This document shows positions 45,555-57,400 of a stretch of DNA of 64,000 nt, piece by piece. The translations under genes were made by a program, and so were the position numbers. Below the pieces are notes generated by a model, which was not told where the DNA came from, did no database searches, and saw only the letters and a list, made by a program, of their open reading frames with translations. Positions within the stretch are counted from its first letter, which is position 1, and every line of letters begins with the position of its first letter. This DNA comes from Strobilurus pachycystidiatus (Eukaryota > Basidiomycota > Agaricomycetes > Agaricales > Physalacriaceae): the NCBI GenBank assembly GCA_019915135.1, contig JAHLMK010000001.1, forward strand, positions 2,790,001 to 2,854,000, in the 5' to 3' direction.

Positions 45555-45829
45555 GCAAGAAAGAATGCATATGATGTCTGCTGACATTTCAAATATTTTA
45601 ACGCGTGCTTGACATGCGCTGAGTTCGCATTATGATTTATGTCTTAGACGGTATTCGGGAGTCGGCGGTACGTGGCGGTCAGCGCGTTGTGCCCCGGTGA
45701 TGGAGCGTGCTCAACTGTGTGTATGGTGTAGCGTGCTGGTGTGGGATTGAGTTCGGTCCGACGCCGGGCACCACTCCAAATATGGAACCTGGCCGCTCAG
45801 TGGCTCACCGTTGGCCTCTAACCGTCATC

Positions 45830-46732
45830 ATGACTGCCCTTCGGTTCGCCTCATCGATTCTGCTGGAACCCCTGCTGATCATATCCTTGTAGACGAATTC
45901 AAAAGGTTTGTACACTCACATCCGGCGAGTCTTTCTCTCAGTCTTGGCTCGTAGGAATTGAAAGATATAAACACCAATCCCATTGAGGTGTGTTTCCCCA
46001 AGGATTAACTGCTGTCAATGTTCATTGACCTCACGTTAGGGTGTCTCCGTGAGCCAATTGGACGATAACATGTTTCACTGGAACTGCACAATCAAAGCTG
46101 CTGTGAGGACACTACATATCACAGGCTGTCGTGTTGCTGAATGTCCCGCCACAGGCCGATTCGCCTTACAAGGGTGGCACTTTCAAGTTCACATTGGTTC
46201 TTCCATCAAACTTTCCCTTCAAGGCGCCAACTGTATGCGACTCCCATAATCTCTCATCAAAGTCAGATTGAGGCTCTGTACAGGTCGCTTTCCAAACAAA
46301 GATCTACCACCCTGGAATCAATGAGGAGGGTAGTATATGTATACCGATTCTGCGTGACGAGGTACGCGTCTCTGTCTCTGATGAACACCGCTGACCTTTC
46401 GATTCGTGTAGTGGAAGCCATCGGTGACACTATCTACGGGTACGCTATGTCGCGTCTAGATCTGTCCGATCAATTTGGCTGAAAGTGCTGTAGTGCTTTC
46501 GATCATCCAAGAGAAAGTCAATAACCCAAGCACGGATGATCCTTATGAGCCTGACATTGCAGCGGTAAGTCTGCTGGGTCCAGAGACATAACCTGACTAA
46601 CAACCTTTCTCCAGCAAATGAAGAACGAGAAATCCAAGTTCTTGGCCACCGCGAAGGAATGGACGAAGAAGTATGCCTTTCCATAATGTTGATGTGGAGA
46701 TCCTCATTTTTTCTTCTAGGTATGCGACGTAG
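45830..46732 (+). CDS. Ubiquitin-conjugating enzyme E2 with HPG motif
   Basis: A 148-aa UBC-fold protein from ten exons: 45830-45843, 45893-45905, 45955-45987, 46040-46102, 46155-46232, 46284-46361, 46412-46439, 46494-46564, 46615-46670, 46720-46732. All phases close. It starts [20 protein letters not shown] and continues [20 protein letters not shown] and [20 protein letters not shown]. The catalytic cysteine (SIC) is present, but the usual HPN triad reads HPG. The tail KEWTKKYAT is typical. One intron (46440-46493) must skip a closer AG to avoid a stop. Substrate and whether it carries ubiquitin or a relative cannot be told. Confidence 0.9.
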
Positions 46733-46968
46733 GACTGAACAGGCGAAGATAGTGTAATAGTAATAGGCAGTAGGAAAGAAATAGCAACTGTTGTAAACCA
46801 CCTTTCCCAGTCGTTCTCGAACTCCGCCTAGGCAGCGGCAGCTCTCGGCAACGGCAGCTCCCGGCCGCGTCGCCGCGATCACCGTTGCCTCCGACTCCCT
46901 TGTCGTTGCACTACTACTAGGTTGCTAGTATACCCCCCTTCTTACACTCTGCTTCAAGTCTAACTGCA

Positions 46969-48840
46969 ATGTCCACCGGGCTGCACTCGTTGGCCACCAT
47001 TATCAAACGGTTAGTAAAACTTTCGCCAAGTATTACCTCAACAGATGCTAACATGATTATAGCCTCGAGGCTGCCACATCGCGTATCGAGGATCTTGCTT
47101 CGGGAAGCGTTTGGCCGCCAACAGTACCCACCGCGAGTGCGGGGCCCGATGCCAACGCGCCACCCACGCCATCTGCGGCGACATCAGGAGCGCCGGAGAC
47201 CCCTCGTAGTGTCGTTGCTTTCGACGAGACTGTGGTAGACGGGAAGCTCAAGCCTTTCATCGAGTTGACGAAATCTTTTGCTGGCGCGAATGTTATAGAG
47301 ATAGTGAGTAGCCATAGCGCTCGCGATATACATGATCCCTTCAATCTATGCTCTAGGTGGGACTAGTGGAGAAACAGTTCAAGGACATGAGGGGTCTCCT
47401 TCTCATGGCCGCTGCCTGCCGCAAGCCAGATATGAAGGAGATTGAAGCTATCATGACTCCCTTCTCTGCCGACATCGAGGCCATCACCCGCCTGAAGGAC
47501 GCGAATCGCAAAGATAGAGATTGGTGGACACACCTCACGGTCATCTCCGAGGGCGCGATTGTTGTTGGATGGGTCGTCCAGGACAAGCCCGGACCAGCAA
47601 TCAACGAGATCAAGGACACTGTCATGTTCTATGGCAACAGGGTTATGAAGGAGTACAAGGAGAAGTAAGTGAAATTGCTCCAATCCGGCAATGGCGTTGT
47701 TTACAGGTCTGGAAGAAATCCTAAACACGCAGAATGGGTCAAATCCTACATTGCTGTCCTCGAAGAGACGCGCAAGTACGTGATGGAGTATCATACAACA
47801 GGACTCGCTTGGAACACGAAGGTATCACCTCATATTTTCCTCCTCCCCTACGCGTTTTCAATAGCATATACAGGGAATCAGCATCTCTGAATACAAAGCT
47901 TCCTCCTCCGGTGCAATCACCGCTGCTGCTGCTGCCCCTCCTCCCCCTCCGCCCCCGCCCCCTCCAATGGCTCCACCTCCACCTCCCGCCGCAGCGGCTC
48001 CGGCTGCAGGAGGAACAGCTGCAGTCTTCGCCGACCTCAACCGCGGCGCCGATGTGACCAAAGGTCTACGAAAAGTGGACAAGAGCGAAATGACCCACAA
48101 GAATCCCTCCCTCCGTGCTGGTAGCTCTGTCCCCAGCACACCAACAGAGAGTGAGTTGTTCATCATGCCTAGAGTTAGCGCCGCGTCCTTATGAGAGGAG
48201 AACCAGGCAAGAAACCTCTGCGGCCATCAAAGCCGCAGTCGCTCATGGGCAAGAAGCCTGCAAAATTCGCGTTGGAAGGCAAGAGCTGGAGTATCGTGAG
48301 TTCCTTCGTTGCTGGTCATCGAGCTACGCTACATGATCATCAAAGGAATATCAAGAGGACGAGAAGAGTCTCATCGTCGAGAATGGCGAGCTTCATCAAG
48401 CTGTGAACATCTTCGGTTGCAAGAATACCGTCATTCAGATCAAGGGCAAAGTCAACGCGATCACCGTCGGTGAGTCTTCCTTTGGCACCACTTCTACCAT
48501 ATGCTCATAATTTCGCTAAGTGAATTGTACGAAGACATCGATAGTCGCAGAGTCTGTTGTTTCATCCATCTCGGTGACAAAGTCATCTTCCTTCGAACTG
48601 CAAGTTACGGGAACGGCTCCCATGATCCAGATTGACTCTACTGACTCTGGGCAAATTTATCTGTCCAAGGCCAGCCTCGGCGTAGAGATAACCACTGCCA
48701 AGTGCAGCTCTATCAACGTCAGCTTGCCGGTTGGAAGTGACGATCAGCCAGATTACGAGGAGCAGGCCGTGCCCGAGATGTTGAAGACTGTGGTCAAGGA
48801 CGGCAAGCTTGTGACGACTGTGGTCGAACATGTCGGTTGA
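46969..48840 (+). CDS. SRV2: Adenylyl cyclase-associated protein (Srv2/CAP)
   Basis: Actin-recycling and cyclase-binding protein. Eight exons (46969-47009, 47063-47303, 47357-47664, 47707-47821, 47874-48150, 48207-48295, 48346-48469, 48521-48840) close to 504 aa. Order: N-terminal coiled segment LATIIKRLEAATSRIEDL, helical folded domain (DRDWWTHLTVISEGAIVVGW), a proline run of ten prolines (about residue 255) for SH3/profilin binding, a WH2-like stretch LRKVDKSEMTHKNP, then the C-terminal beta-helix CARP domain (NIFGCKNTVIQIKGKVNAI; VKDGKLVTTVVEHVG). The 42-nt intron at 47665-47706 is among the shortest in the window. Confidence 0.95.
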
Positions 48841-49135
48841 TTTCTAGAATTCACGCGTAGTAGTTGTTGATCATTGGATGGATTGGCGCCGCAATACTCA
48901 TTGGATATACACTGTAGTAATGGACTTAATTATGGGACGCGGATCACGTCCCAAAAACAGCTAATACGGTTGACGTCACGAGGTGTTTCGAGCCAAGCGC
49001 TTCTTGACTCTGAGCCTGACCGGTCTGCCCAGTGGCAGTGAACGGTGGCCGCCCATCAATCCGACGAAAAGTCGGAGCCCTTGCAATCCACAACTTCTTT
49101 CCTTTGTTCGCTGTCAACTGTATTCTCCTTGAACC

Positions 49136-52100
49136 ATGGACAACCTCACAGGATGGCATGCATACCGGCGCGCCCAGAAGGCGAGTAAAAAATTCCGTCG
49201 ATTTGCCAGCAGTATTCACGTCCTGGGCTGTACATGTAGGAAGAGGACATGTTCCTGCATCCTCAAAGGAAACCGGACGGTACCTTCACGCCTGTGCAAC
49301 AACTGACGCCAATGGATGAGAACTTCATCGGTGGTTTCCATCCTCACGCTCCCAATCGCGCGCCATCCCCTGCTCCTCCTGCTCTGCCTGTGCCGGATCG
49401 CTATCAGCCTGAAGTTCAAGAACGTCCAATTGTTACGCCCTCTCAACTGACGCATATGAGTGCCATTGAACGCTCCCGGACTCTCCGAGTCGCGAGAATG
49501 AATCCTCATCTTCAGGTACGTGCAACTATCTTTATCCGAGGTCATTCAATGCAAGCTCTAATCGCTCCTAGTTTATGGTTGGCCCTCTGCTACGGTTCGT
49601 TCTCAAACCGGCCATCACGCGACATCAACTCACATCCAGGATGCAGCTACGACACAATCGATGAACAAGGAGTTTGGCACGGCGCGGCCCTCGTCGTTAG
49701 TGAGTTCCACATCTACCATGTTGGCTCAGAACGCAACTGAGCATAATTCCGCTACCAGCCGCTGATTCTGGGTCTACGTATGAACCACATCCAACCCTGA
49801 AGTACGAGTGGGATACGTATTCAGCACCTGTGTACTCTCGAGGATCTAGCAGTCGTGCGGGCGGCGGCGGTCGATCGTTCGATTTGGGCCCTCATCCAGC
49901 TGACCCGCACTCTACGGTCATGCCGGTCCCATTTCGTAACGAAGGTCCAGTCAGTCCCAACTACCGAGAGGAATCCGTTCCAGGCCAAGAGATATGGGTG
50001 TATGGTAGTAAATCAGGGTAAGTTGAGCCCTCGTCGATCTCTGCATCTGTCTGACTCCACCGTAAGAACCTTTACCTTCTGGCGCTTCATGATCCATATA
50101 CCACTTGGGCCGAACGAGATGTCCGTATCCTACTCCATCAACAATGGACAAAAGTTAGGATTCTATGTCCCCGGACGGCTGCAGAACATGAGATGGGCAA
50201 CATACTCGGTATGGACTGGAATTCGCCAACAGCCTCAACTCACCAAGCCCCGAAGTGTAATGGTTTCTCTGCTGGCGTCAATCCGGACGACTTTCGTGGG
50301 CCCGGGTTCCAGAGTGGCTATGATCCTTGCTGGGTCGACCTCCTCACGAAGCACGCCGAACAACCGTTTCATGCTCTAGTTGGAGGAGGCGATCAGTTGT
50401 ATTGTGACGGGTATGTACGCCGGGCTATGTCCATTGCTGTGTTTCATATCTGGCAGGTTGACGAGAGAGCCCGAGCTTCAAGAATGGGTCGGAAAGATGA
50501 AGCCTGAAGAGCGCAAGGCGTTCCCTCTGACGGGCGAAATCAGCGAAGCCATTGACAGATTCTACTTTAACCATTACTGTCAACAGTTCCGAAGTGGCGC
50601 ATTTGCTCGCGCCAATAGTTCCATGTAAGGAGCATATACTCATCATGCGCAGCCGACTCATGTACTCGCTTCTAGACCGATGATGAACATGGCTGGTAAG
50701 TTGTAATGGCGTTTTTTTTGTTGCTGCTGAACTTATGCCTTGTTCAAAGATGATCACGGTGCAGTAACTCCTTGCGTCTCTTGTAGCTGCGTCTCATACA
50801 TTGGTTTCTCGTCTAGATCTGGTAGGCCATATAGTCTCAATTTCCCTGACGTCTGTGCTCACTGCGGTTGCAGATCGACGGTTTTGGTAGTTGTAAGCAG
50901 ATCGTACTCGTCTGAGTGTTCTGCCCTGATTTTGCGTCAGATCCCGAGGATATGCAGCTCGCCCCCGTCTTCCGACAGTCAGTATCGAAAGACATATGGT
51001 GAAGGGAGGCAGAGCTCATTTTGACACATAGGATTGGGTCCCGTGGATATTTCTTCTACTTGTTGTTTCAGTGTTTCCTCAATGGTCAGTGTCTTCATCC
51101 TGTGTCATAGAAACCGACTAACCACGTATTCTCCTCAGTCGACATCGACGGTGCAAATGACTTACCTGGGCAGCACGTCAACAGATCAGTGATAATAGGA
51201 AATAGAGGGCCTTACATTCGGTCTCCTTCGCATTCGTTCCTCGGTTCCCTGGGTCCGCAAGTACACTTACTTCTCTTGGACTGTCGGTTCGTGGGCCTTC
51301 ACTCAGCCTCACCCAGGACTCAATTTCTATAGGGCGGAGCGAAAGAAAGATCAAGTCTGCAGTCCTTACGAGTACGAAAAGGTCTTCAAACGACTCGAGA
51401 TGCTTCCTCCGACTGTAGAACATCTCGTCGTGCAATTAGGCTTGTCAAGTCATCCTTACTCGCCGACTCCAAATAACATGTTGCTTGATAGGTATACCGA
51501 TTGCATATCCTCGCATGGTCTTTTTGGAGACTGCCTTGGAATCCAAGTTCAATCCACTTGTTGCTATCGGTCGCAATGGCTCCTTAGGTTTGTCTGGCTT
51601 CGTGAACAAATTCAATGCAGAAGCAGAACTTCTCGATGACCTGGTGAGTCGTTATCGGGTTCCTCCTCTCTGCGCGAATTCAAAATACCACAGAATGACC
51701 ACTGGACCAGTCGTTCTCACAAAGTATGGCCCAGTACATGCTATGCTCTGATCTATCTAATCAATGGTTTTCCAGAAAGAGCGCAATTGGTTTATTGGGA
51801 AGCTACAAGAGGTAGCACTCGCAAGGCGGATACGTATATCTTTCCTTTCGGGTGATGTCCACTGTGGGGCGGTTGGTGTCTTGAAAACCTTGAAAGGGAA
51901 AAACAAGCCAGAAATCCAACCACCTCTTGATTATCGCTACATGATCAACGTGGTTACTAGTGAGTGTGACTTTGCTCTCACTTGAGAGCCATTCATTGAT
52001 GTCCGACAGGTGCTATTGTTAATACGCCACCGTTAGTTCTATGAGTATCATATCTTCGACCCGACTAACGCTCGACATCAATAGGCCAGGACCCGTCATA

Positions 52101-52470
52101 ACTATGGTCTCATCGCTGGCGACGAAAGTTCACAAAACTTTACACCACATGGAGACCGACGAAACCATGGTGAGTACTTCCTTTAGGCTGTAGAGTAAAC
52201 AACTGATAACATTCATCGTAGCTCCCGCTTTTTGCGCAGGACACAGACGGTTCTTCGCGCAAGAACAAGTACATCATGGGTCGAAGAAACTGGTGTAGCG
52301 TCGATTGGGACGAAGTGTCAGGCGATCTGGCATTCACCCTTCGCGTCGAGAAGGAGAAGGGGTTCGGCGAGACCGTTGGGTACACCCGTATTTCTGCAAT
52401 GCGAACGCCACACTAACTTCTTCTCAGGTACCCCGTTCGATCTCCTGCGCCACACTGGGCTGCCAGCTAA
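49136..52470 (+). CDS. PhoD-like metallophosphatase domain protein
   Basis: A large fungal PhoD-like (alkaline phosphatase D superfamily) protein made of at least 18 exons. N-terminal part: MDNLTGWHAYRRAQKEEDMF, a proline-rich linker, then a beta-rich module (FWRFMIHIPLGPNEMSVSY). Catalytic part: GFSAGVNPDDFRGPGF, LVGGGDQLYCDG, the metal motif DDHDLIDGFGSYPED, and SGDVHCGAVG. It ends GYPVRSPAPHWAAS. Four successive tiny exons encode the metal-site segment (20, 9, 5 and 19 nt). Introns 49181-49239 and 51440-51491 are GC-AG. No signal peptide is seen, so it probably acts inside the cell. Natural substrate is unknown. Confidence 0.85.
50750..50758 (+). other. 9-nt micro-exon in PhoD-like gene
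   Basis: ATGATCACG, flanked by ...TTCAAAG and GTGCAG. It supplies the middle of the DDHD metal motif; skipping it keeps frame but removes three catalytic residues. Confidence 0.75.
50817..50821 (+). other. 5-nt micro-exon in PhoD-like gene
   Basis: ATCTG, flanked by ...GTCTAG and GTAGGC. It completes the second Asp codon of DDHD and encodes Leu; skipping it shifts the frame. Confidence 0.72.
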
Positions 52471-52531
52471 TTGCTTCGGCTTTCCTTACTGTAATATTTG
52501 TCTTTGCTATATTATATACCCATTTCCTATC

Positions 52532-54355
52532 TCATACAGTGTCGGCTATCAGTGAGTCTACGGTTTCCACAGGCATGCGATCGTCAAAAGGGGCAAGAGA
52601 CGACTGGCGGGTGAAGGGACCTGTAGGATCTGTTTCTCCTCCGTACTCTGAGTTCTGTTCGCTGGGGAGACCATTTGGAGTAGGAGAGTGTTCGACAGTC
52701 CCCTCCTCCATGAAATATGGGGTCACAGTCGACTGTCGCAAAGGACTCGGCTGACTGACAGATTCCGAGCCAAGTGGGTGCGCCTTCTTCGCGGCTTTGC
52801 GTGCGTCTGCCTCTGCACGCTTCTTCTGTCTCTGTGCCTTTTTCTCGGCTTCAATCCTCTGCACCTCTGCCATCTTCTCGGCCTCGACTTTTCCCTCTTC
52901 CTCCTCTAACCCGTCCAATACCCATTGCTCTTCCATGTACTCCGGATACCTTTCGTGAATTGGGCGCCAAGTCCTCTTCTTGTCCTCTTCAACGTCCATG
53001 CGGTCGTCACCGCGAAGAACAGAGTCTATGTCAAGGGGAGGTGGGAAATCGAAATCCGGGCCAGGATTGATTCGTACACATGCACTGTTGAATAGAGATA
53101 TGAAGGGATAGTAGCCTAGAGACCCGTCATCAAACGGATTTTCAACGTGCTCCTTCACTCCTTCTTTTGTTCTCTTTTTCTCCTTGGCTTTCTTAGAGTT
53201 GTCGTGTACGCGTAGCTGCAGGTAGTCGAATAGGTTGTCGAATGCAATACCCTGGCACTCTCCGTTGACGAAGAAAGCGATGCAAGAGTCAGGAAGAGTA
53301 GGCACGGGGCGGAGGACGGGGCCAGTCTGACGAACGACAGGTACTGGTCGCTCTGGCTTGGAGAGTGCGGATTTCTTGGTTGCCGAGGAGGGAACCGAGG
53401 TGGTGTTCATTGACTTTTTGACATACGCCATGAAGACTTCCATCTCTTTGGTTTGTGGATATTCGAGGATCTCGAAAACCTCCTGGCCCCGCAAGTCAAT
53501 AGGAATACGCTCGCGTTTGATGCGTGCTGGATCGTTCGGATCCTTTGGGTCTGCCTGGCGCTTTGGTGGCAGGGAGATGTACATGCCGATGACGTCCCCA
53601 GAACTGAAGGCGCGACCATAGGCGCGTGTGCGCGAGAGCGTGACTTTCTCCCCAGTCTTGTCGCGGACACCGTAGCTGTATCCATCCAGGCCAACGGGGC
53701 CATTGAGAGGCGCCTCGCGTCGACCCCATCCCAGACGGACATGGCTTCCTTCCATTCCAAGATCATGTGGGCCGTGGTCACCGCCACCACGGATGATTCT
53801 CACCTCCATGTACCACTTTCCTTCGCGTACAGGCGCGTTGCAGCGCACACTCCTGAAGCCCTTGGTCCCCAGCAGCCCAAGCGCATCCTTGGTGGTATGA
53901 ATGAAAGGACTGCGGTCCTCCCAGCTGGCCCGGTACGCTGTCGGATTGCTCTCAATGGTGCGGCAGAGTTGGTATGACCCAGGAGGGTTCAGGCCGGCGG
54001 GCGTGTATCGAAAGCCGACGCGATTCCAGGCATGCATTTCGGTTCTGAAATATTCAGAATCATCGCCGAGTGGTATGAATGTTGGGCCACGAGAGACAGT
54101 GAGCCTTGGACGAGAGAATAGATCTGTTCGTGACGCGAGGGCTCTGTGTCAATCAGTTGGTTGCTATCGAGAACAGCATGCCACGACGCACTCGGGTTGG
54201 GGTGTACTGCCGTCGGGGGCAGGTGATGCGGCTGCCTGGCCTCTCTTTCTCTTTTTGTTCGACGACGACGACGACGATGCGACGGGCTGGGCGACGGGTT
54301 GCGGCGACGGCGACGGCGCTTCTGGCGGAGGCGAAGAGCCAGTTTCGGCGAGCAT
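52532..54355 (-). CDS. BRE2: COMPASS subunit Bre2/Ash2L (SPRY domain)
   Basis: Subunit of the Set1/COMPASS H3K4 methyltransferase. Two exons (54192-54355, 52532-54143) over a 48-nt intron close to 591 aa. N-terminus is proline/serine-rich with a nuclear signal NKKRKRG. The splice restores the conserved PTFIPLGDDSEYFRTEMHAW, then the SPRY domain (REGKWYMEVRIIRGG; HVRLGWGRREAPLNGPVGLD; YSYGVRDKTG; FSSGDVIGMYISLP) with the usual insertion before CIAFFVNGECQGIAF and YYPFISLF. A long charged coiled tail follows (AEKKAQRQKKRAEADARKAA). No PHD/winged-helix region is present, as in Bre2. It is divergent from the RBR gene, 140 bp apart. Confidence 0.93.
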
Positions 54356-54495
54356 GACGGTATCAATAAAGAGGCAAACTCAAGCTGATCACGATCGGCC
54401 AAAACGGGCAACGGTGATGCAACTTGACTTTACTCACCTCGCTTCCGCGACACTGGGCTGGACATGAGATCTTCCTCTTCGCCACATACTCCATA

Positions 54496-57400
54496 ATGGC
54501 CACCACCTTCTCTCACAAGACATATCCTAGCTATCATCCACCTCCCCGCTTCCAGATTCGACGAAGTAACTTCCGGCAACCTTTCCACGCTGTGAAACCT
54601 CTGTCGGTCAAGCGGGACGAGATCTGCCGCAGACATCTCGAAGGAAAGTGCATTCACGGACCGAGATGCCACAGAATACATGTAGACCCATCCGACGACT
54701 CCGTCAGTCTAATCACCAGAATTTTATAACCATGACTCAATCTCCCGAATTTTCTGCAGCTTCACAGTGGTGGCGCTGCGACCGTGAACATCCCTCGCGG
54801 AGAGCTGTTTGACGGGACTTTCCAGGTCAATTAAATCCCTTTTATGCTGATATACTTCTGAACCTGGTAGCAGAACCCCAAACAACCTCATCAGAAGTTT
54901 AACGACCGGCTGACATTCTCTTGCAACGATTATGATACCTGTAGCGACGAATCTTACGACCGAGCCTCGACACACATCAAGCCCGGGCAGTCTCCTACTC
55001 ACTCATCCTCCACCTCCGTACGAAGTTTTCTTGTTCCCTCCTTGTGCTTGGATAAACTCTGACACATCTTTAAATTCCATGTAGAATGGTGCATGGTCGG
55101 ACTCGGAAGGCTCATGTTCCGAAGACGGCCCGGTCTTATGTCCTCCCGAAATATGTCGAGACTGGTGCCGTGGGCGCTGTTGGCGCACACCGTGTCGTTT
55201 TCATCATATCAAGCACACACATGCACCGCTAGTGCAAGTGAGCTGCGCGTTCCTGTCGCCACTATACATCCTCATCTTATTCAGAAGGAGCCAATTGAGG
55301 TTCCGCCGCTGCCCGAGAAGCATCCGCATCCCCAGTCCAATGAGATATGTTGGGCTTGGGAACATGATTGGTGTCTCCGGGGTTATGACTGTGAATTCAT
55401 ACATGGTGATCTACAGTATGACAGTCCCGTAAGTCGTAATATCTCCGTCCTGGCGACAAAATATTTACATCGGAGCGTTCTAGATCTTGAAAACAACAGT
55501 GCTGCCGGATGAGGACGATACGGAAAACAAGACAAAGTATCCCCGTCCGCGTAACAATGCGACATGCGAATATTGGCTTCGCGGGCATTGCCATCGTGGT
55601 CCCGACTGTCCCTGGTTCCATGGTGACGTGAACTATGAAGATCCTGTCGTGAGTGCATTAAACCTCCGGCATGAGCATGGTATTTATTTGTAACAGGATT
55701 GGCCATTACCTGACGAAGGCCCTCTTGATCAGTTACTTCACCCTCGTCCGCCCAACATACAGACATGCAGACGTTGGCAGCGAGGCTTATGCGAACTTGG
55801 ATATGACTGCAGATATGTACACGAGGACCTTGTGTATGACGATCCGGTATGTTAGCAGAGTATACTCCAGTACAACCTCCCAACAACTTCCAGATCCCCG
55901 GTTTTCACACTGTCACCTTGCCAACACCTCTTCCGCAGACATCGACGCCACCGCCACCTTTGAACCCACCTCGGCCTCCACACAGCATCATCAACGAATG
56001 GACGGTGTTCGTTCATGACCACATCAAAGTCCGGCTGAGTGCCGGATTTGAGATCATGGAACTAACAACTGGCTTCGAGACACCTTGGATCTTCATCGAG
56101 CAGCTCCCGGTCTCAATAACTGAGAGCATGGTCTTGGATCTGCTCTCTCCTTTCGGAAAAGCTGAAATCAAGATGATTTCGCGGTCTGGGGGGTACTCGA
56201 AGGTCAAGGCCAAGTTCAGCGAGCATGTTGAGGCGCGGGATGCATGCACGTCTCTTGACAACGCGAAGCGTTTTGGAAGCACTATCCGCGCGCATTTGTC
56301 TGTCAAGGCATCGGGGTCCGCCGGAGTTCTGAAGGACTGCACAGTCCGTCTTCAGTGGGATGCACCTGCTCTGGTCGGTTACGGCGGATACCCGACACTT
56401 GAGCGGGCAGAGGCCGCTATAGCGAAGACGCGGACACCATTCAAAGGGTACCACGTACGCGCTCGATTGTTCCGAGGTCTGCCTGCCGTTGGTATGCACA
56501 CCGTCCGGTTTTGGAACTTACCCGCCGACACAACGAAGGAGGACATGCATGTCTTTGCAGATCCCATTGACATGGTATGGGAGCCGATTCCTTACACTTC
56601 TGTCCCAGAGTCAGCCGGCGCCATCCGCCGGTTGATGAGCCGCAACTTCGAGATCTTGGGCTGGGACATGACACCGCCACCCTACCGGGATGGATTTATC
56701 CGCGTCTTTGCTCAGTTCTCGAGCCCTTCCATCGCGGCGCAGGCTGCTGCTGATTTCAATCTCCGCAAACCACAGTGCATTGGCGGCTCCCGTTTACATG
56801 TCATGCACATGAAGCAGTTGGTGTTCAGGCTTCCAACGAGCTCATACAACCGAATCATGTCCGACGTGGTCGAGTTGCGCGACAAGATAAACTCTCGGTC
56901 TTCTGGGGAAATCGTATCTGGCATCACCGTGTCGCCCAAAGACCATCTCGATTTTGTCTACGTCAAACTCTTCTCTAATGACCGCAAGGAGCTGGGCCGC
57001 ATGAAAGGGGAGTTTGAGCAGATTCAGAGGGGGCAGGTCGTCATGTTCGAGGGAAAGCCGTCCTGGGACACTTACTTTAATCAACCCAGCGGCATTATCT
57101 TCTTCCAGGTTCTGCAGCAGCGACATAGGAAAGTCTTGATCGACCGGGATCCAATTCGGCGGCGCATAATTCTCCATGGCCCGTCGACAGTCCGGAAACT
57201 GATCCAGAACGAGATTGTCGCAAAGCTCAAGGAATTGCGCCAGAGAACCGCACGAGTCGTTCCACTGCTCGGCCACCTTATCGGATCGTTCTTGGCTTCT
57301 GAATATCCGAACTTGAGGAAGGAGTTGGGCGAAGACACCGTCTCTATCGACTTGTGGAATCGCAATGTCGTCGTGCGTGGCACTATGAACCAATGGGCCA

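Noticed and set aside
46440..46500. Stop codon just after the first possible acceptor in the E2 gene
   Set aside because: The next acceptor CTGTAG (ending 46493) gives the conserved [12 protein letters not shown] and avoids the stop.
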